Below are positions 1 to 8,992 of a DNA stretch of 57,637 nt, in pieces. The position numbers were made by a program, and so were the translations under genes. The DNA is from Candidatus Obscuribacterales bacterium (lineage in GTDB: Bacteria; Cyanobacteriota; Vampirovibrionia; Obscuribacterales; Obscuribacteraceae): assembly GCA_019752635.1 (NCBI GenBank), contig JAIELX010000004.1:1-57637 (forward strand), given 5' to 3'. The notes beneath the pieces are model-generated. The model was not told the DNA's origin, ran no database searches, and saw only the letters and a program-made list of their open reading frames with translations. Positions within the stretch are counted from its first letter, which is position 1, and each line of letters begins with the position of its first letter.

Positions 1-521
1 TTAGTTCTCATAGTGTGGATAAGTTGTGACTCAAGCGGCCAAGCCACCGACCTTTTCTGCGGTGCGCCTTTCAGCTTGCGTCCTTGTAGTGCTTGTTTGA
101 GACGAGTGCCTTTCAATGCCGCTTCCACACATGAAAGCGCGCAACAAACGTACGCAGATCTCCCGCAAACTCTTGCAGTTCCTCGTTGCGCTTGATTAAG
201 CACTACTGAACCGCTTGTACTCTCGGCAGTCAATCTCAACAACCGATCCTGCGAAAAGTACTGTCGGCAAACCAGACAGAGTCGCGCGTGCTTTAGCTCG
301 CGTTTGTCCGCTCCGGCTTTGATTTTGGACGAAGAATGAGCCGCTGACTCAACAGTAGCGCCGGCACCCTTGCTGGATGCTTGCCCTTCGCTGCAAGCAG
401 CGGCTCTCTTTTGTCCGGAATCGCGAACCTTGTGAGAAAGTTCCGAACCAGCGGACGACGACGTGCCAGGACGCGATTCACGCGCCACGGGCTTGACGTT
501 ATCTACCTTCAGCTCGTCCAG
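1..521 (-). CDS. ylxR: YlxR-family (DUF448) RNA-binding protein, C-terminus off the window
   Basis: An open minus-strand frame directly after nusA carries YlxR hallmarks: an RLCLVCRQ segment, a GRSAYVC segment, a further Cys, and an ALKGTRLKQAL helix (roughly positions 80-290). YlxR is a small RNA- or RNase P-associated protein usually encoded between nusA and infB, which fits this position. No stop is reached before base 1, so the end lies outside the window. The frame has no ATG. A CTG at 521-519 has GAGGAG six bases upstream, overlapping the nusA stop; a GTG at 488-486 is the alternative. About 80 residues of low-complexity Ser/Ala/Lys sequence precede the conserved domain. The family call is from motifs; the start is uncertain. 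Confidence 0.72.
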   Translation of the reverse strand, partial: MDELKVDNVKPVARESRPGTSSSAGSELSHKVRDSGQKRAAACSEGQASSKGAGATVESAAHSSSKIKAGADKRELKHARLCLVCRQYFSQDRLLRLTAESTSGSVVLNQAQRGTARVCGRSAYVCCALSCVEAALKGTRLKQALQGRKLKGAPQKRSVAWPLESQLIHTMRT

Positions 522-531
522 AACAAACTCC

Positions 532-1662
532 TCATCGCTTAGGCGACTCTGTACCAGCTACAGGTTTGTAGTTACCACCGGCCTGACTTTCCGACTTAAT
601 GTCGATTTTCCAACCAGTGAGTTTCGCCGCCAGGCGAACGTTCTGTCCGCCACGACCAATGGCCAGGCTGAGTTGGTCATCCGGCACGATTACTTCAGCA
701 CGCTTGCCTTGAGTCTCCGGTCCCTCTTCATACAACGCAACGGTAGTAATGCGCGCAGGGCTGAGAGCATTGGAAATGTAGTCGACCGGATCGCCGGAGA
801 AGCGAATGACGTCGATTTTCTCGTTGCGCAATTCGGCAACAACGTTCTGAATACGCACACCGCGAGTACCGATGCAAGCACCGACCGGATCTACGTCGGC
901 ATCTTCCGAGTGTACGGCGATTTTAGTGCGGAATCCAGCTTCACGAGCGATGGAGCGAATTTCGACAGTGCCATCTTCAATTTCAGGAACATACAACTCG
1001 AACAGTTCACGCACCAACTCCGGATGCGCTTGCGAAACAATGATCTGCGGAACGCGTCCCGATTCACGAAGCTCGAGTACGTAAACTCGTACACGGTTGC
1101 CTACGCGATAACTGTCGCCGGGCAACTGCTCCTTGCTCGGCATGCAGCCTTCAACACGCCCCAAGTTAACAATGACATTGCTGCGATTGTTGCCGACAAC
1201 TTCGATACGCTCGATTTGTCCGGTGGTGCAGGTACCTTTACGGGTCTCAAACTCTTTCTTGATCAGTTCTTTTTCAGCTTCTCTCAGCCGCTGTGTAATC
1301 AGCTGTTTCGCTGTTTGCGCAGCGATGCGGCCGAAAGCCGAGAAGTCCGTCGGTGTAACCTCGATTTCCAAAACTTCCCCGACGGTAACGTCTGGAATGA
1401 GATCCCGAGCTTCTTCCAAGCTGATTTCATGGTACTCGTTGCTTACTTCTTCGACTACTTCTTTCGGAGCGAAGATTCCGATTTCGCCGGTTTCGGCATC
1501 AAAAATCGCGCGTACCCCTTCGACATCGTGATCGGGCACTTTCTTTTTGTAAGCCGCGACTATCGCATCACACACGTAAGAGATGAACTCGTCCTGTGGT
1601 ATGTTTCTGTCGCGCTCTAGCTCTTCGGCCGCTTCAAGCAGCTTGTCGCCAATTTTGATCAC
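532..1662 (-). CDS. nusA: Transcription termination/antitermination factor NusA
   Basis: This 376-residue protein has the standard NusA layout: an N-terminal polymerase-binding domain (about 1-130), an S1 domain (about 135-205), and two KH domains. KH signatures are seen at [15 protein letters not shown] and [18 protein letters not shown]. It binds RNA polymerase and nascent RNA and modulates pausing and termination. It lacks the C-terminal acidic repeats of E. coli NusA, as in most non-proteobacterial homologues. It sits downstream of rimP and upstream of ylxR in the usual rimP-nusA-ylxR order. The start ATG at 1662 is preceded by GGAGGAC on the minus strand. Family assignment is secure. Confidence 0.97.
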   Translation of the reverse strand: MIKIGDKLLEAAEELERDRNIPQDEFISYVCDAIVAAYKKKVPDHDVEGVRAIFDAETGEIGIFAPKEVVEEVSNEYHEISLEEARDLIPDVTVGEVLEIEVTPTDFSAFGRIAAQTAKQLITQRLREAEKELIKKEFETRKGTCTTGQIERIEVVGNNRSNVIVNLGRVEGCMPSKEQLPGDSYRVGNRVRVYVLELRESGRVPQIIVSQAHPELVRELFELYVPEIEDGTVEIRSIAREAGFRTKIAVHSEDADVDPVGACIGTRGVRIQNVVAELRNEKIDVIRFSGDPVDYISNALSPARITTVALYEEGPETQGKRAEVIVPDDQLSLAIGRGGQNVRLAAKLTGWKIDIKSESQAGGNYKPVAGTESPKR

Positions 1663-1713
1663 GTGTTGTCCTCCGATTATTCAGTTGTCGATTCAGTTGT
1701 AGCCCCTCAATTT

Positions 1714-2274
1714 CTATTGAAACTGAGGATGCAGTTTTACCTTGGCCACTTGCTCCACCTTCAGCGTCACCGTTTCCGGAGAAGCCACAGGTGGAACCAC
1801 ATCCGGCCTTTTCTTCTTGCCTTTGGCTGGTATAACCAATGGCTGCGGCTGTTCAATGGTGATGGTCGTCCGGTCTCGGCCGGCAAGGCGTCCCACAAAT
1901 GACCATCCTAAAGACTCGTGCTGTTCTCTGGTCTTTACTTCGACCTTTTCTCCGATGAAAGCAGCAAACTCGCGCTCGGTTTTCAGCTCTCGCTCCAAAC
2001 CGGGACTTTGAACTTCCAGCAAATACGCTCCGTCGACCACCGGCGGATCGGCTTCATCTAAAGCCTTTTCCAGCAATCGGCTTACTTGCTCGCAATCATC
2101 AAGACTCACGCGTGCGGCAGGGCGATGAATTGTTATTTCTAACGTGCGCCGACCGCCTTGAAAGATCCACTTTGCGTCCACGACCGTGACACCGCTGATT
2201 GGCGTTACCGCCGACTCTGCCAGGTGCATTATTTCTTCGAGCTCGTTCCGCATTCGTATCTTTTTTGCGTCCAT
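1714..2274 (-). CDS. rimP: Ribosome maturation factor RimP
   Basis: The protein is 186 residues from the ATG at 2274. It shows the RimP pattern: an N-terminal alpha/beta domain with GVTVVDAKW and RTLEITIHRP strands, the DDCEQVSRLLEKALDE helix and the conserved LEVQSPGLERELK segment, followed by an SH3-like C-terminal domain (about 100-186). RimP assists 30S subunit maturation. It is the first gene of the rimP-nusA-ylxR set, 51 bases before nusA. The open frame extends upstream to 2631, but that part is antisense to ybeY and has no RimP similarity. An in-frame ATG at 2253 is a possible alternative start. Confidence 0.93.
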   Translation of the reverse strand: MDAKKIRMRNELEEIMHLAESAVTPISGVTVVDAKWIFQGGRRTLEITIHRPAARVSLDDCEQVSRLLEKALDEADPPVVDGAYLLEVQSPGLERELKTEREFAAFIGEKVEVKTREQHESLGWSFVGRLAGRDRTTITIEQPQPLVIPAKGKKKRPDVVPPVASPETVTLKVEQVAKVKLHPQFQ

Positions 2275-2386
2275 ACATTCCGCGCCCGGGGCGCGAAATG
2301 ACAATCTGCCGTAGACTTGGATTCGTCTACGACACGAAAGGCTATTCCTGCAATATGCTAACATGTCAAGTTTGCCCGGACAACAT

Positions 2387-2890
2387 ATGACCTCCAAAAT
2401 CACTATTTTAAATAAACAAAGACGGTTTTCCGTGGATTGCGAAAGCTTCCAATCCAGCACAGAGACGCTGTTTGCTGGATTGTTAGCCAATTTGAAGAAA
2501 TCGTTGCCTGCGCACCTTGATAGCGAGTTCGTCGACGAGGTTAGCGAGCGCGCGACATTGTCAGTGGCGCTGGTTTCAAATCGAGCTATAAGGAAACTGA
2601 ATAAGGAATGGATGGGAAAAGACAAGGCCACGGATGTGCTTTCATTTCCTTTGATGGAAGAAGCACCGGACGAAGAACAGCCCTGGGAGATGGGCGAAAT
2701 TGTGATTTCTGTCGAAAGAGCCTCTGAGCAAGCAGCCGATTACGGACACTCGTTTGAGCGGGAGATGGCGTTTCTTTTCGTACACGGTGCGCTGCACATT
2801 CTGGGATTCGATCACATGACACCATCCGACGAGAGGGAAATGTTCGGCAGGCAGAAGAAGGTTCTGGAAGCAGCCGGTTTTCGGCGCTGA
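2387..2890 (+). CDS. ybeY: Endoribonuclease YbeY (16S rRNA 3'-end processing)
   Basis: The C-terminal half has the YbeY metal site HGALHILGFDH (the H-x3-H-x5-H pattern), preceded by the conserved TDVLSFPL and GEIVIS segments. YbeY is a single-strand endoribonuclease acting in 16S rRNA maturation and ribosome quality control. I prefer the ATG at 2387 because ITILNKQ then begins the protein as in homologues; ATG 2363 in the same frame is possible and neither has a clear ribosome site. It is divergent from rimP, so the roughly 90-base gap probably holds both promoters. dgkA follows on the same strand, a common bacterial pairing. Confidence 0.92.
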   Translation: MTSKITILNKQRRFSVDCESFQSSTETLFAGLLANLKKSLPAHLDSEFVDEVSERATLSVALVSNRAIRKLNKEWMGKDKATDVLSFPLMEEAPDEEQPWEMGEIVISVERASEQAADYGHSFEREMAFLFVHGALHILGFDHMTPSDEREMFGRQKKVLEAAGFRR

Positions 2891-3234
2891 CGACTCGCAA
2901 AGCCAATTGCCATTTTTACCAATTTCTTGCGACGCTGATATTGCCGCACGTACATCAGGGCTTCATGTCAATCGCTCGATACACCAGCCCGGCTGCCTCT
3001 CCACGCCTCGGCACAACTATTATTCATTGATGACTCCAGCCAACATGACGATAAATAACGCACTCGGCACATTGCTGAGAGACAACTCATACGCCCGACA
3101 GCCCGCGTTCCTCGCCTCTTTCGGGCACCGGCACGGTTGTGAAATGTAAGTAATGAGTTAAATTTGCGCTGTGCGCCATTTATAGTTGCAGTGGCCGATG
3201 TGGAAACAGGATCGGCGTGATATCGTCAAACTAA
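2891..3234. other. Intergenic region ybeY-dgkA
   Basis: About 340 bases with no supported gene. The short frames here lack recognisable motifs and a credible ribosome site. I see no strong hairpin. Confidence 0.5.
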
Positions 3235-3735
3235 GTGGGCAGTGTCCAGCCAGGTAATCTTGTGGGAAGCGTAAAACAGACTCCGACAGGTGAAACACCC
3301 AGACCGCGGGTAGATGTGCGCCCCAGAACATCCGCCATCCCAAAGGCATGGCAACGACGGGTCAGAAGAACGTCTAGTCTGCCAGAAGCTTTCTATCATG
3401 CCTTTGTCGGAGTTGGAGTTGCCGTTGTCGGCGAGCGCAACTTGAAGATTCAATGTGTTTTGGCCACTGTCGCCGTCGCATTGGCTTTGTGGTTGGGCTT
3501 CGATCCGATCAGCTGGTGCCTTCTATTTCTATCCATCGGAATAGTTGTAACAGCCGAACTACTCAATACCGCAGTTGAGCGAGTTGTCGATTTGGCGGCG
3601 GGCGGAGAGTATCACGCACTGGCTCGCGATGCAAAAGACGTAGCAGCAGGTGCAGTAGTCATCGCATCATTAACCGCAACGGCAATCGGACTTATGCTCT
3701 ACATTCCCAAGCTATGGGTTTTCTTCGGACACTAA
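3235..3735 (+). CDS. dgkA: DgkA-type lipid kinase (diacylglycerol/undecaprenol kinase)
   Basis: The C-terminal 110 residues match DgkA: an amphipathic start (EAFYHAFVGVGVAVVGERN), three hydrophobic segments, the active-site pattern VVTAELLNTAVERVVD, and ARDAKDVAAGAVVI. DgkA is an inner-membrane kinase that phosphorylates diacylglycerol or undecaprenol. The start is the GTG at 3235, giving about 50 extra basic, Pro/Arg-rich residues before the domain, so the true start may be downstream. Gram-positive and cyanobacterial ybeY-dgkA adjacency supports the call. Which lipid is used cannot be decided from sequence. Confidence 0.9.
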   Translation: MGSVQPGNLVGSVKQTPTGETPRPRVDVRPRTSAIPKAWQRRVRRTSSLPEAFYHAFVGVGVAVVGERNLKIQCVLATVAVALALWLGFDPISWCLLFLSIGIVVTAELLNTAVERVVDLAAGGEYHALARDAKDVAAGAVVIASLTATAIGLMLYIPKLWVFFGH

Positions 3736-3955
3736 CTAGCGGTATTGCAAGTGGTGCATTGCTCCGACAGCATGTCTGAGGTCGTTGGAGGCACTCACCA
3801 AAGATGGTGCCAATCCCTAAGTTCAGCTACTCGATCAAACCCGACGTCACACCTGTCGACTTGACGTAACATCGCAGCCGGCAAGTTCAATTTCAAACGA
3901 GCCTCGGATCTGCATGTTTATGCATTGACCGCCCCTTTAAAACCTACTAATATTC

Positions 3956-4804
3956 TTGTCAACCTTAGTGGGGTTATTACTAGAAATGGGAATGCTTACG
4001 CCGGACGAGGGCGAGGGCTTACAACAAGTTGTCGAAAATCTCGTGCCCCAAGGCGGCGGAGACAAAGGTCTTTTAGGGGACCTGTTTTCGGGCGGAAGTC
4101 AGTCCGGGGTTTCAGCGGATTTCAGCGACGGACTCAGCTACCATCAAGCTTGCAAGGGCGACGTAAGCTCGCTCCTTCCAGGAGTCGACATTGATTTTTC
4201 CGCCGGGGGCGGCTTTGACATGCTCCCCGGTGGCGATGGCTCCTCCTCCATGCTGCCGGGTGGCGACGGATCGATCAGTACCATTAATACCGGACTCACG
4301 GCCGACAAAACTATGACACTGGACGCAGGCGGTGGAGGGACCACCCACAATCTTGTGAGCGGCGACGGCGGCATCACAGGAACGGCCGCGGCGCCGTCGC
4401 CGGAGGCCGGTATGTTATCCGGCGCGGGTCCGTCGCCAGACGGCAGTATGCTACCCGGAGCGGGTCCGTCGCCCGACGTCAGCATGCTGCCCGGAGCGGG
4501 TCCAGCACCCGACGTCAGCATGCTACCGGGGGCAGGAGCGTCACCGGACATAAGCATGCTCCCCGGGGCCGACGCTACGGGTGCGCTAGGCGGTATGCAA
4601 GGCGGAATCGAGTCGATGAGCGGCGCCATCAGCAAGATGATGGGAGAAATGCTCGGTTCAGGCACGCCCATGGGCTTTCTCGGCCAGCTGATGGAATTCT
4701 TGATGAACCTGTTTTCGCCTGAAGCTTTGGGCGAACTCGGACACGTTGCAGCGCAAGCTGCGGAGTCCAGCGCCAACGAACTTGCAAAACTCAAGAAAGC
4801 CTGA
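3956..4804 (+). CDS. Gly/Pro-rich repeat protein of unknown function
   Basis: This 282-residue protein has no recognised domain. It has an N-terminal helical segment (LLLEMGMLTPDEGEGLQQVV), a Gly/Asp-rich middle, about five 12-residue tandem repeats of the form PGAGPSPDVSML (about residues 152-205), and a hydrophobic C-terminal part with GFLGQLMEFLMNLFSPEALGELG. No signal peptide is evident. The frame opens at a TTG at 3956; GTG 3968 and ATG 3986 or 3992 are in-frame alternatives. Methionine recurs at a fixed place in each repeat. It resembles neither neighbour. Confidence 0.6.
   Translation: MSTLVGLLLEMGMLTPDEGEGLQQVVENLVPQGGGDKGLLGDLFSGGSQSGVSADFSDGLSYHQACKGDVSSLLPGVDIDFSAGGGFDMLPGGDGSSSMLPGGDGSISTINTGLTADKTMTLDAGGGGTTHNLVSGDGGITGTAAAPSPEAGMLSGAGPSPDGSMLPGAGPSPDVSMLPGAGPAPDVSMLPGAGASPDISMLPGADATGALGGMQGGIESMSGAISKMMGEMLGSGTPMGFLGQLMEFLMNLFSPEALGELGHVAAQAAESSANELAKLKKA
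4405..4570 (+). repeat. 36-bp tandem coding repeat
   Basis: Tandem copies of a 36-base unit encode 12 residues with consensus PGAGPSPDVSML. Copies differ mainly at the residues after PGAG and before SML, showing diverged rather than recent duplication. Confidence 0.75.
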
Positions 4805-5000
4805 TCTTAACAACAAAGCATTTCAGTCCGCCCCAACGCTAGATTTAACGCCAGTGCTTGCGCTGAAATCCGGTGGCACATATGGTGGCACATCATAAAT
4901 ATCATCGGCCGACGCCAACGACTTTCGGAACAGCCCTCTTCGTTACGCCTCCTCGCCTAAACAGCGAGGTCGGGGCGAAAACTTAGCGGTTCTTCCGATG

Positions 5001-5672
5001 TTACTTAAGACGACTCTTGAGCACCCCGACAACAGTTGCGTGCGTGTTTCCCGGTTTTTGGGCCGACGCGCCAGGATTACGGTAATCGCCAGTGCTGTAA
5101 CTCATTGTTCGCGCCGGTGGCATAGTGTTCGGACGACCGCTTGACCCATCAACACCCGAGCGGGTAGCAGGCTTCGTCATAATTTGCCCGCAAACCCCTG
5201 CGTTGGTGTTTGCGAGCAAATTGGTTGTATGCCCATTAGCCAAATTTCGCATCGCACCGATAGGCTTAGCCAGAGGAGCGTTCGCTTCAAATCCCGATTG
5301 CGGCAAGCCTGAAATGGTGAATGAGCGTGGACCTCCGAAAGCACGCCCGCCGCCGTTTTGCATGCCGTTGCCGCCGCCGCCCGCACCGGGAGCATTGATG
5401 ACATAGTTGTTACCGGGATTTTGCGCGGTCGGCCCGATGTTGATGGTGTAGCTGTCTTCTTGTTGCCCGCCGCGGAAATCCTTCACACGGGGCGACATGT
5501 CCAATATGTGAACTTCCAAAGGCGACCTGTTCCACTCCGCCTTTTGCAGCCGGGATGGATCAATCCTATATCCACCTTTACTGTTGGAGTATTGTTGCGC
5601 TTCGGCAGCGTCGAAAATTTGTGGAAGGAAGCCGGCCAACAGAGCTAGCGCAAGGGAAGAAGGCTTTTTCAT
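5001..5672 (-). CDS. Secreted Gly/Asn-rich protein of unknown function
   Basis: The ATG at 5672 has GAGGAG seven bases upstream and yields a clear signal peptide (MKKPSSLALALLAGFLPQ, cleavage likely near AEA-QQ). The mature part is about 200 residues, low in charge, with a GGGGNGMQNGGG stretch around residue 100 and a single Cys. No catalytic motif is seen. It lies downstream of the TPR gene at 5944-7038 on the same strand, about 270 bases away. Export is a firm inference from the signal peptide; function is unknown. Confidence 0.7.
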   Translation of the reverse strand: MKKPSSLALALLAGFLPQIFDAAEAQQYSNSKGGYRIDPSRLQKAEWNRSPLEVHILDMSPRVKDFRGGQQEDSYTINIGPTAQNPGNNYVINAPGAGGGGNGMQNGGGRAFGGPRSFTISGLPQSGFEANAPLAKPIGAMRNLANGHTTNLLANTNAGVCGQIMTKPATRSGVDGSSGRPNTMPPARTMSYSTGDYRNPGASAQKPGNTHATVVGVLKSRLK

Positions 5673-5943
5673 AATAAGCTCCTCAAAGGTAAGAAAGAGA
5701 TACCGAAGCAGGCACACGAACGCAGAGGCAGTAACTGCCGCGCCACAACATCAACAAAGAGCGCGTTTATGCGCACACTCTAGTAACAGCTTACGATCAC
5801 CGCACCCGGGCACCACAGCACGTAAAGCCGGTGTTCGACTGCGCAATTATCGGCTTGGAGACATTTGGAAAACACCGGGTAAACCCCGAAGTCAAGACAG
5901 CTCTTATAGTGGTTCGCTCACAGTGCTCTTTACCGCATCGCTG

Positions 5944-7038
5944 CTATTCAGTTCGCCCTGTGGCTTGCAGCAATGTTTGGAGGTTCTGCCGCGCCTCGGC
6001 GTAATTAGGATCGAGTTTAACAGCTTGTTTGTACTCTGCCTCTGCCAAGTCAATCTTGCCTAGTTTGCCGTATGCCGCGCCAAGGTTGTTGTGCGGTCTT
6101 GCATTCTTAGGATCGTATTTGATGGCGGCTTGATAGTGCCCGACCGCTTGCTCCAACTGTCCCTGCCGATGGTAAAGCAAACCGACGTTATAGTGAGCGT
6201 CGGCGTAAGAAGGATCTATCTTCAGCGCCTTTTTGTACTCGTCGAATGCTTTCGAAAAATTGCCTTGCGTGAAATAAGTGATACCAAGACTGGTGTGCGC
6301 TTGAGCGTAACCCAAATTCTTCTGAGCCTCAGGACAGTTAGGATTGATCTTGAGTGCGGCCTGAAACTCGCCTATGGACTCCGGAAACTTCCCCATACTC
6401 TGAAAGGCAACGCCCAAGTTATTGTGCGCCTCCACGTGTTTCGGATTCAATCGAATCGCCTCCTGATACTCGCGCACGGCCTGCTCATGTGCTCCGGTTT
6501 GCTGCAGGGCGCGACCGAACAAGTAGTGCGACTGAGCATTCAGCGGATCAGCTCGAACAGCTGCCGCCAGTCCATCTACAGCCTTCTCCTTCTTATCCAA
6601 CTTTTCACGTGTCAAAGCAAGATTGCACAGATACTCAACATTCTTCGGGTCACGGCCTACGGCTTCCTCCAAGTGCTTCTCTGCTTCTTTAAAATTACCG
6701 CGGTCAAAGTAGGCAACACCCAAATGATATCTGGCTTCGGCACTCTTCGAATCCGACTCGGAAGCCTTCGTGTACTCAGCAAGCGCAAGGTCCACCTTGT
6801 TTTGCTTGTGATAGATCTTGCCGAGGAGCAGGTGAGCTTTCGCAAATTTCGAATCCTGCGACAAAATTGTGGACATATACCCGGCGGCTTCACCGTACTT
6901 GCCTTGCTGATAAAGCGCCAATCCCTTGGCGAACAATTGCTCGACGTTGTTGTTCGCGGCGTCTGCCGACACCCCGCTGAGAGCCATGGTTGCAACTGAG
7001 AGCACCGAGAATAGCAATGGTTGGTGTTTGTTAGACAT
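5944..7038 (-). CDS. Exported TPR-repeat protein
   Basis: From ATG 7038 the protein has a signal peptide (MSNKHQPLLFSVLSVATMALSG...ADA) and then about nine to ten TPR units of 34 residues through to the C-terminus. Typical units are AHNNLGVAFQSMGKFPESIGEF and AHYNVGLLYHRQGQLEQAVGHY. One unit is interrupted (NLGYAQAHTSLGITYF), suggesting deletion of one helix. There is no catalytic domain, so it is probably a protein-protein scaffold in the periplasm or at the envelope. It is divergent from another exported TPR gene starting near 7174; the gap between them should hold both promoters. Confidence 0.87.
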   Translation of the reverse strand: MSNKHQPLLFSVLSVATMALSGVSADAANNNVEQLFAKGLALYQQGKYGEAAGYMSTILSQDSKFAKAHLLLGKIYHKQNKVDLALAEYTKASESDSKSAEARYHLGVAYFDRGNFKEAEKHLEEAVGRDPKNVEYLCNLALTREKLDKKEKAVDGLAAAVRADPLNAQSHYLFGRALQQTGAHEQAVREYQEAIRLNPKHVEAHNNLGVAFQSMGKFPESIGEFQAALKINPNCPEAQKNLGYAQAHTSLGITYFTQGNFSKAFDEYKKALKIDPSYADAHYNVGLLYHRQGQLEQAVGHYQAAIKYDPKNARPHNNLGAAYGKLGKIDLAEAEYKQAVKLDPNYAEARQNLQTLLQATGRTE

Positions 7039-7173
7039 AGCGCCCGTAACTGCGTTCGAATCTGAATACAATAGTATCCGAAGTTACTCCGTTCAGCGCT
7101 TATAATCATCTTGATTCTTCCTCGACACGGCAGTCGAATGTCGGCAGAAAACTACAATGGAGCAGCGAGCGGC

Positions 7174-8925
7174 ATGAAACCGACAGGGCGAACGGTGAAA
7201 CAGCTTTTAAGCCTTATTGCCATGACCTCCCTCATGCTCTGTCCACCCGCTCAAGGCGCGCGCCAGGGCAAATCGGCGTCACCAGGCGGGGCAGACGATC
7301 CAGGCTGCAAGTCTTGTCTGTCGCAAGCCGCTACTTTATTTGCCGCAAATCAACTCAAGCAGGCCATCGATCTCCTCGCCTCCTGGTCGCCCAAGTGCCC
7401 CAAAACAGCCCAGCTTCACTTGCTCTACTCCACCATCCTGATTCGCGACGGAAAGAATCTGGACGAGGCGGAACGGCAGGCATCTCTGGCGGTCACAGCC
7501 AGCCCGGACTCTCAAGCAGCACATTTACAGTGCGCAATGACTTTGATGGCCAACGGCAAATATCAACAGGCATCGCAAGAGTTCAAAACCGTTACGGAAA
7601 TCAACCCGGCCAGCTTCGAAGCCTGGTCTGCCTTAACAGACTTGTACAAGCGACTGCACGAAGACGAACAAGCAGCGCAAGCAGCCAGCAGGGCAGCCAA
7701 CCTGGAGCCGGGAACCAAAGCCGTTCGACTGGCTGTTCTTACCAATTTGAAACGTAGCGGAAACTTGGTCAGAGCGAAAAAAGAACTACAGCGATTGTTA
7801 CATGACGGTGGCTTTGGAGCGGAATTTGATCAGTCACTAGCAGAAGAAGCATTACAGATTGGCGCCTACGAAGAAGCCGCAGAGGGGGCGGAACGAGCAA
7901 GCAAGGCTTACCCCAATTCCATCGAGCCTATTCGCATCCTGACGCTTGCGCAGTATCTGAGTCACCAATATCAGCCTGCCGAAAAGAGTGCCACCAGATT
8001 ACTTTCATTGTCTGCAAAAAACCCTGACGGATTGGCATTAAAGGCACTATCCCTGATGGCGCAAGGCAAGACTAAAGACGGCTCGTCTTTGGCAACTCAG
8101 GCGCTAGCAGCCGACCCCGGCTGCGGACTGGCTTTGGTCGCGGGCGGAATTGCAAATTCGCTTGCCGGCGAGTATGCCAAGGCCGTTGAATCCTGGAAAT
8201 CGTGCGCATCAAGTGGACCTCGAACTTCCGCAGGTGAACGACTGCCCGAGACTCTTGCCCGCATGCAGCTCTACCGATTTTATCTGCACCAAGGCGCTCT
8301 GGACGACGCGGGACAGGAAGCACGGGCCATCAGCACCGATCCCCGCTTCAAATCATCATCTCTGGCTGCACAATCAATAGTGCTAATGTTGGATTCATCG
8401 CGCCCGGAAGCAGCTCAGCAAGCCGCACGACTAGTGAAAGAGGCGTCCGAATTCGGTGATTCCGTGCCGGAAGTGTTGCTGGCGCAAGCCTACTTGCAGT
8501 TCAAATCCGCAAGCTACGATCAAGCAAGAAAGCTGGCGGAACAAGCGGCGGCAATAGAACCGGCGTCGAGCGGATCGGCGAATCTAATAGCGCTGATTGC
8601 CGACAGCAAAGGCGACGCCGCCGAGGCCGAGAACGCGATAAAGCGAGGGCTCGCCACGTTTCCATTTGACCAGGGTCTCATTTGCTTGAAGGGGAAACAG
8701 TTGTTGAAAGGAAACCAGGCAAATGACGCAATTAATTTACTCCTTCCTCTGACGGGCGATCCTGCGGCCCCCGGCGCACTCTTCATTCTTGCAGAGGCCT
8801 ATGAAAAGACAGGCGCCATTGCCGACGCGCTGAAATGCTACAAGCAAAGTGCCGAGGGCCTCGGAACCGAAGACGCCATCAAGGCGAACACCGCGGCAAA
8901 GCGCCTTGAATCATCGTCGAAGTGA
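7174..8925 (+). CDS. Exported TPR-repeat protein
   Basis: I choose ATG 7174 because it gives a standard signal peptide with a basic n-region (MKPTGRTVKQLLSLIAM...AQGA). Upstream in-frame starts (TTG 7111, ATG 7138) would add about 20 residues with no signal character. Roughly 14 degenerate TPR-like helical pairs fill the rest. A CKSC pair lies just after the signal peptide. It has no enzymatic motif. It ends 67 bases before the pseudokinase-TPR gene on the same strand, so the two may be co-transcribed and act on the same envelope complex (inference). Confidence 0.83.
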   Translation: MKPTGRTVKQLLSLIAMTSLMLCPPAQGARQGKSASPGGADDPGCKSCLSQAATLFAANQLKQAIDLLASWSPKCPKTAQLHLLYSTILIRDGKNLDEAERQASLAVTASPDSQAAHLQCAMTLMANGKYQQASQEFKTVTEINPASFEAWSALTDLYKRLHEDEQAAQAASRAANLEPGTKAVRLAVLTNLKRSGNLVRAKKELQRLLHDGGFGAEFDQSLAEEALQIGAYEEAAEGAERASKAYPNSIEPIRILTLAQYLSHQYQPAEKSATRLLSLSAKNPDGLALKALSLMAQGKTKDGSSLATQALAADPGCGLALVAGGIANSLAGEYAKAVESWKSCASSGPRTSAGERLPETLARMQLYRFYLHQGALDDAGQEARAISTDPRFKSSSLAAQSIVLMLDSSRPEAAQQAARLVKEASEFGDSVPEVLLAQAYLQFKSASYDQARKLAEQAAAIEPASSGSANLIALIADSKGDAAEAENAIKRGLATFPFDQGLICLKGKQLLKGNQANDAINLLLPLTGDPAAPGALFILAEAYEKTGAIADALKCYKQSAEGLGTEDAIKANTAAKRLESSSK

Positions 8926-8992
8926 TTTGCAACGGTTATCGGACAACGGATAAATTGCCCACCGTACGTGGTATTAGGGAATCATCGGGTTT

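Noticed and set aside
463..1620. Long plus-strand frame of 385 codons
   Set aside because: It is fully antisense to nusA, whose protein has clear domains; the plus product has no motif.
2275..2631. N-terminal extension of the rimP frame
   Set aside because: It lies antisense to ybeY and shows no RimP similarity; ATG 2274 gives the family-length protein.
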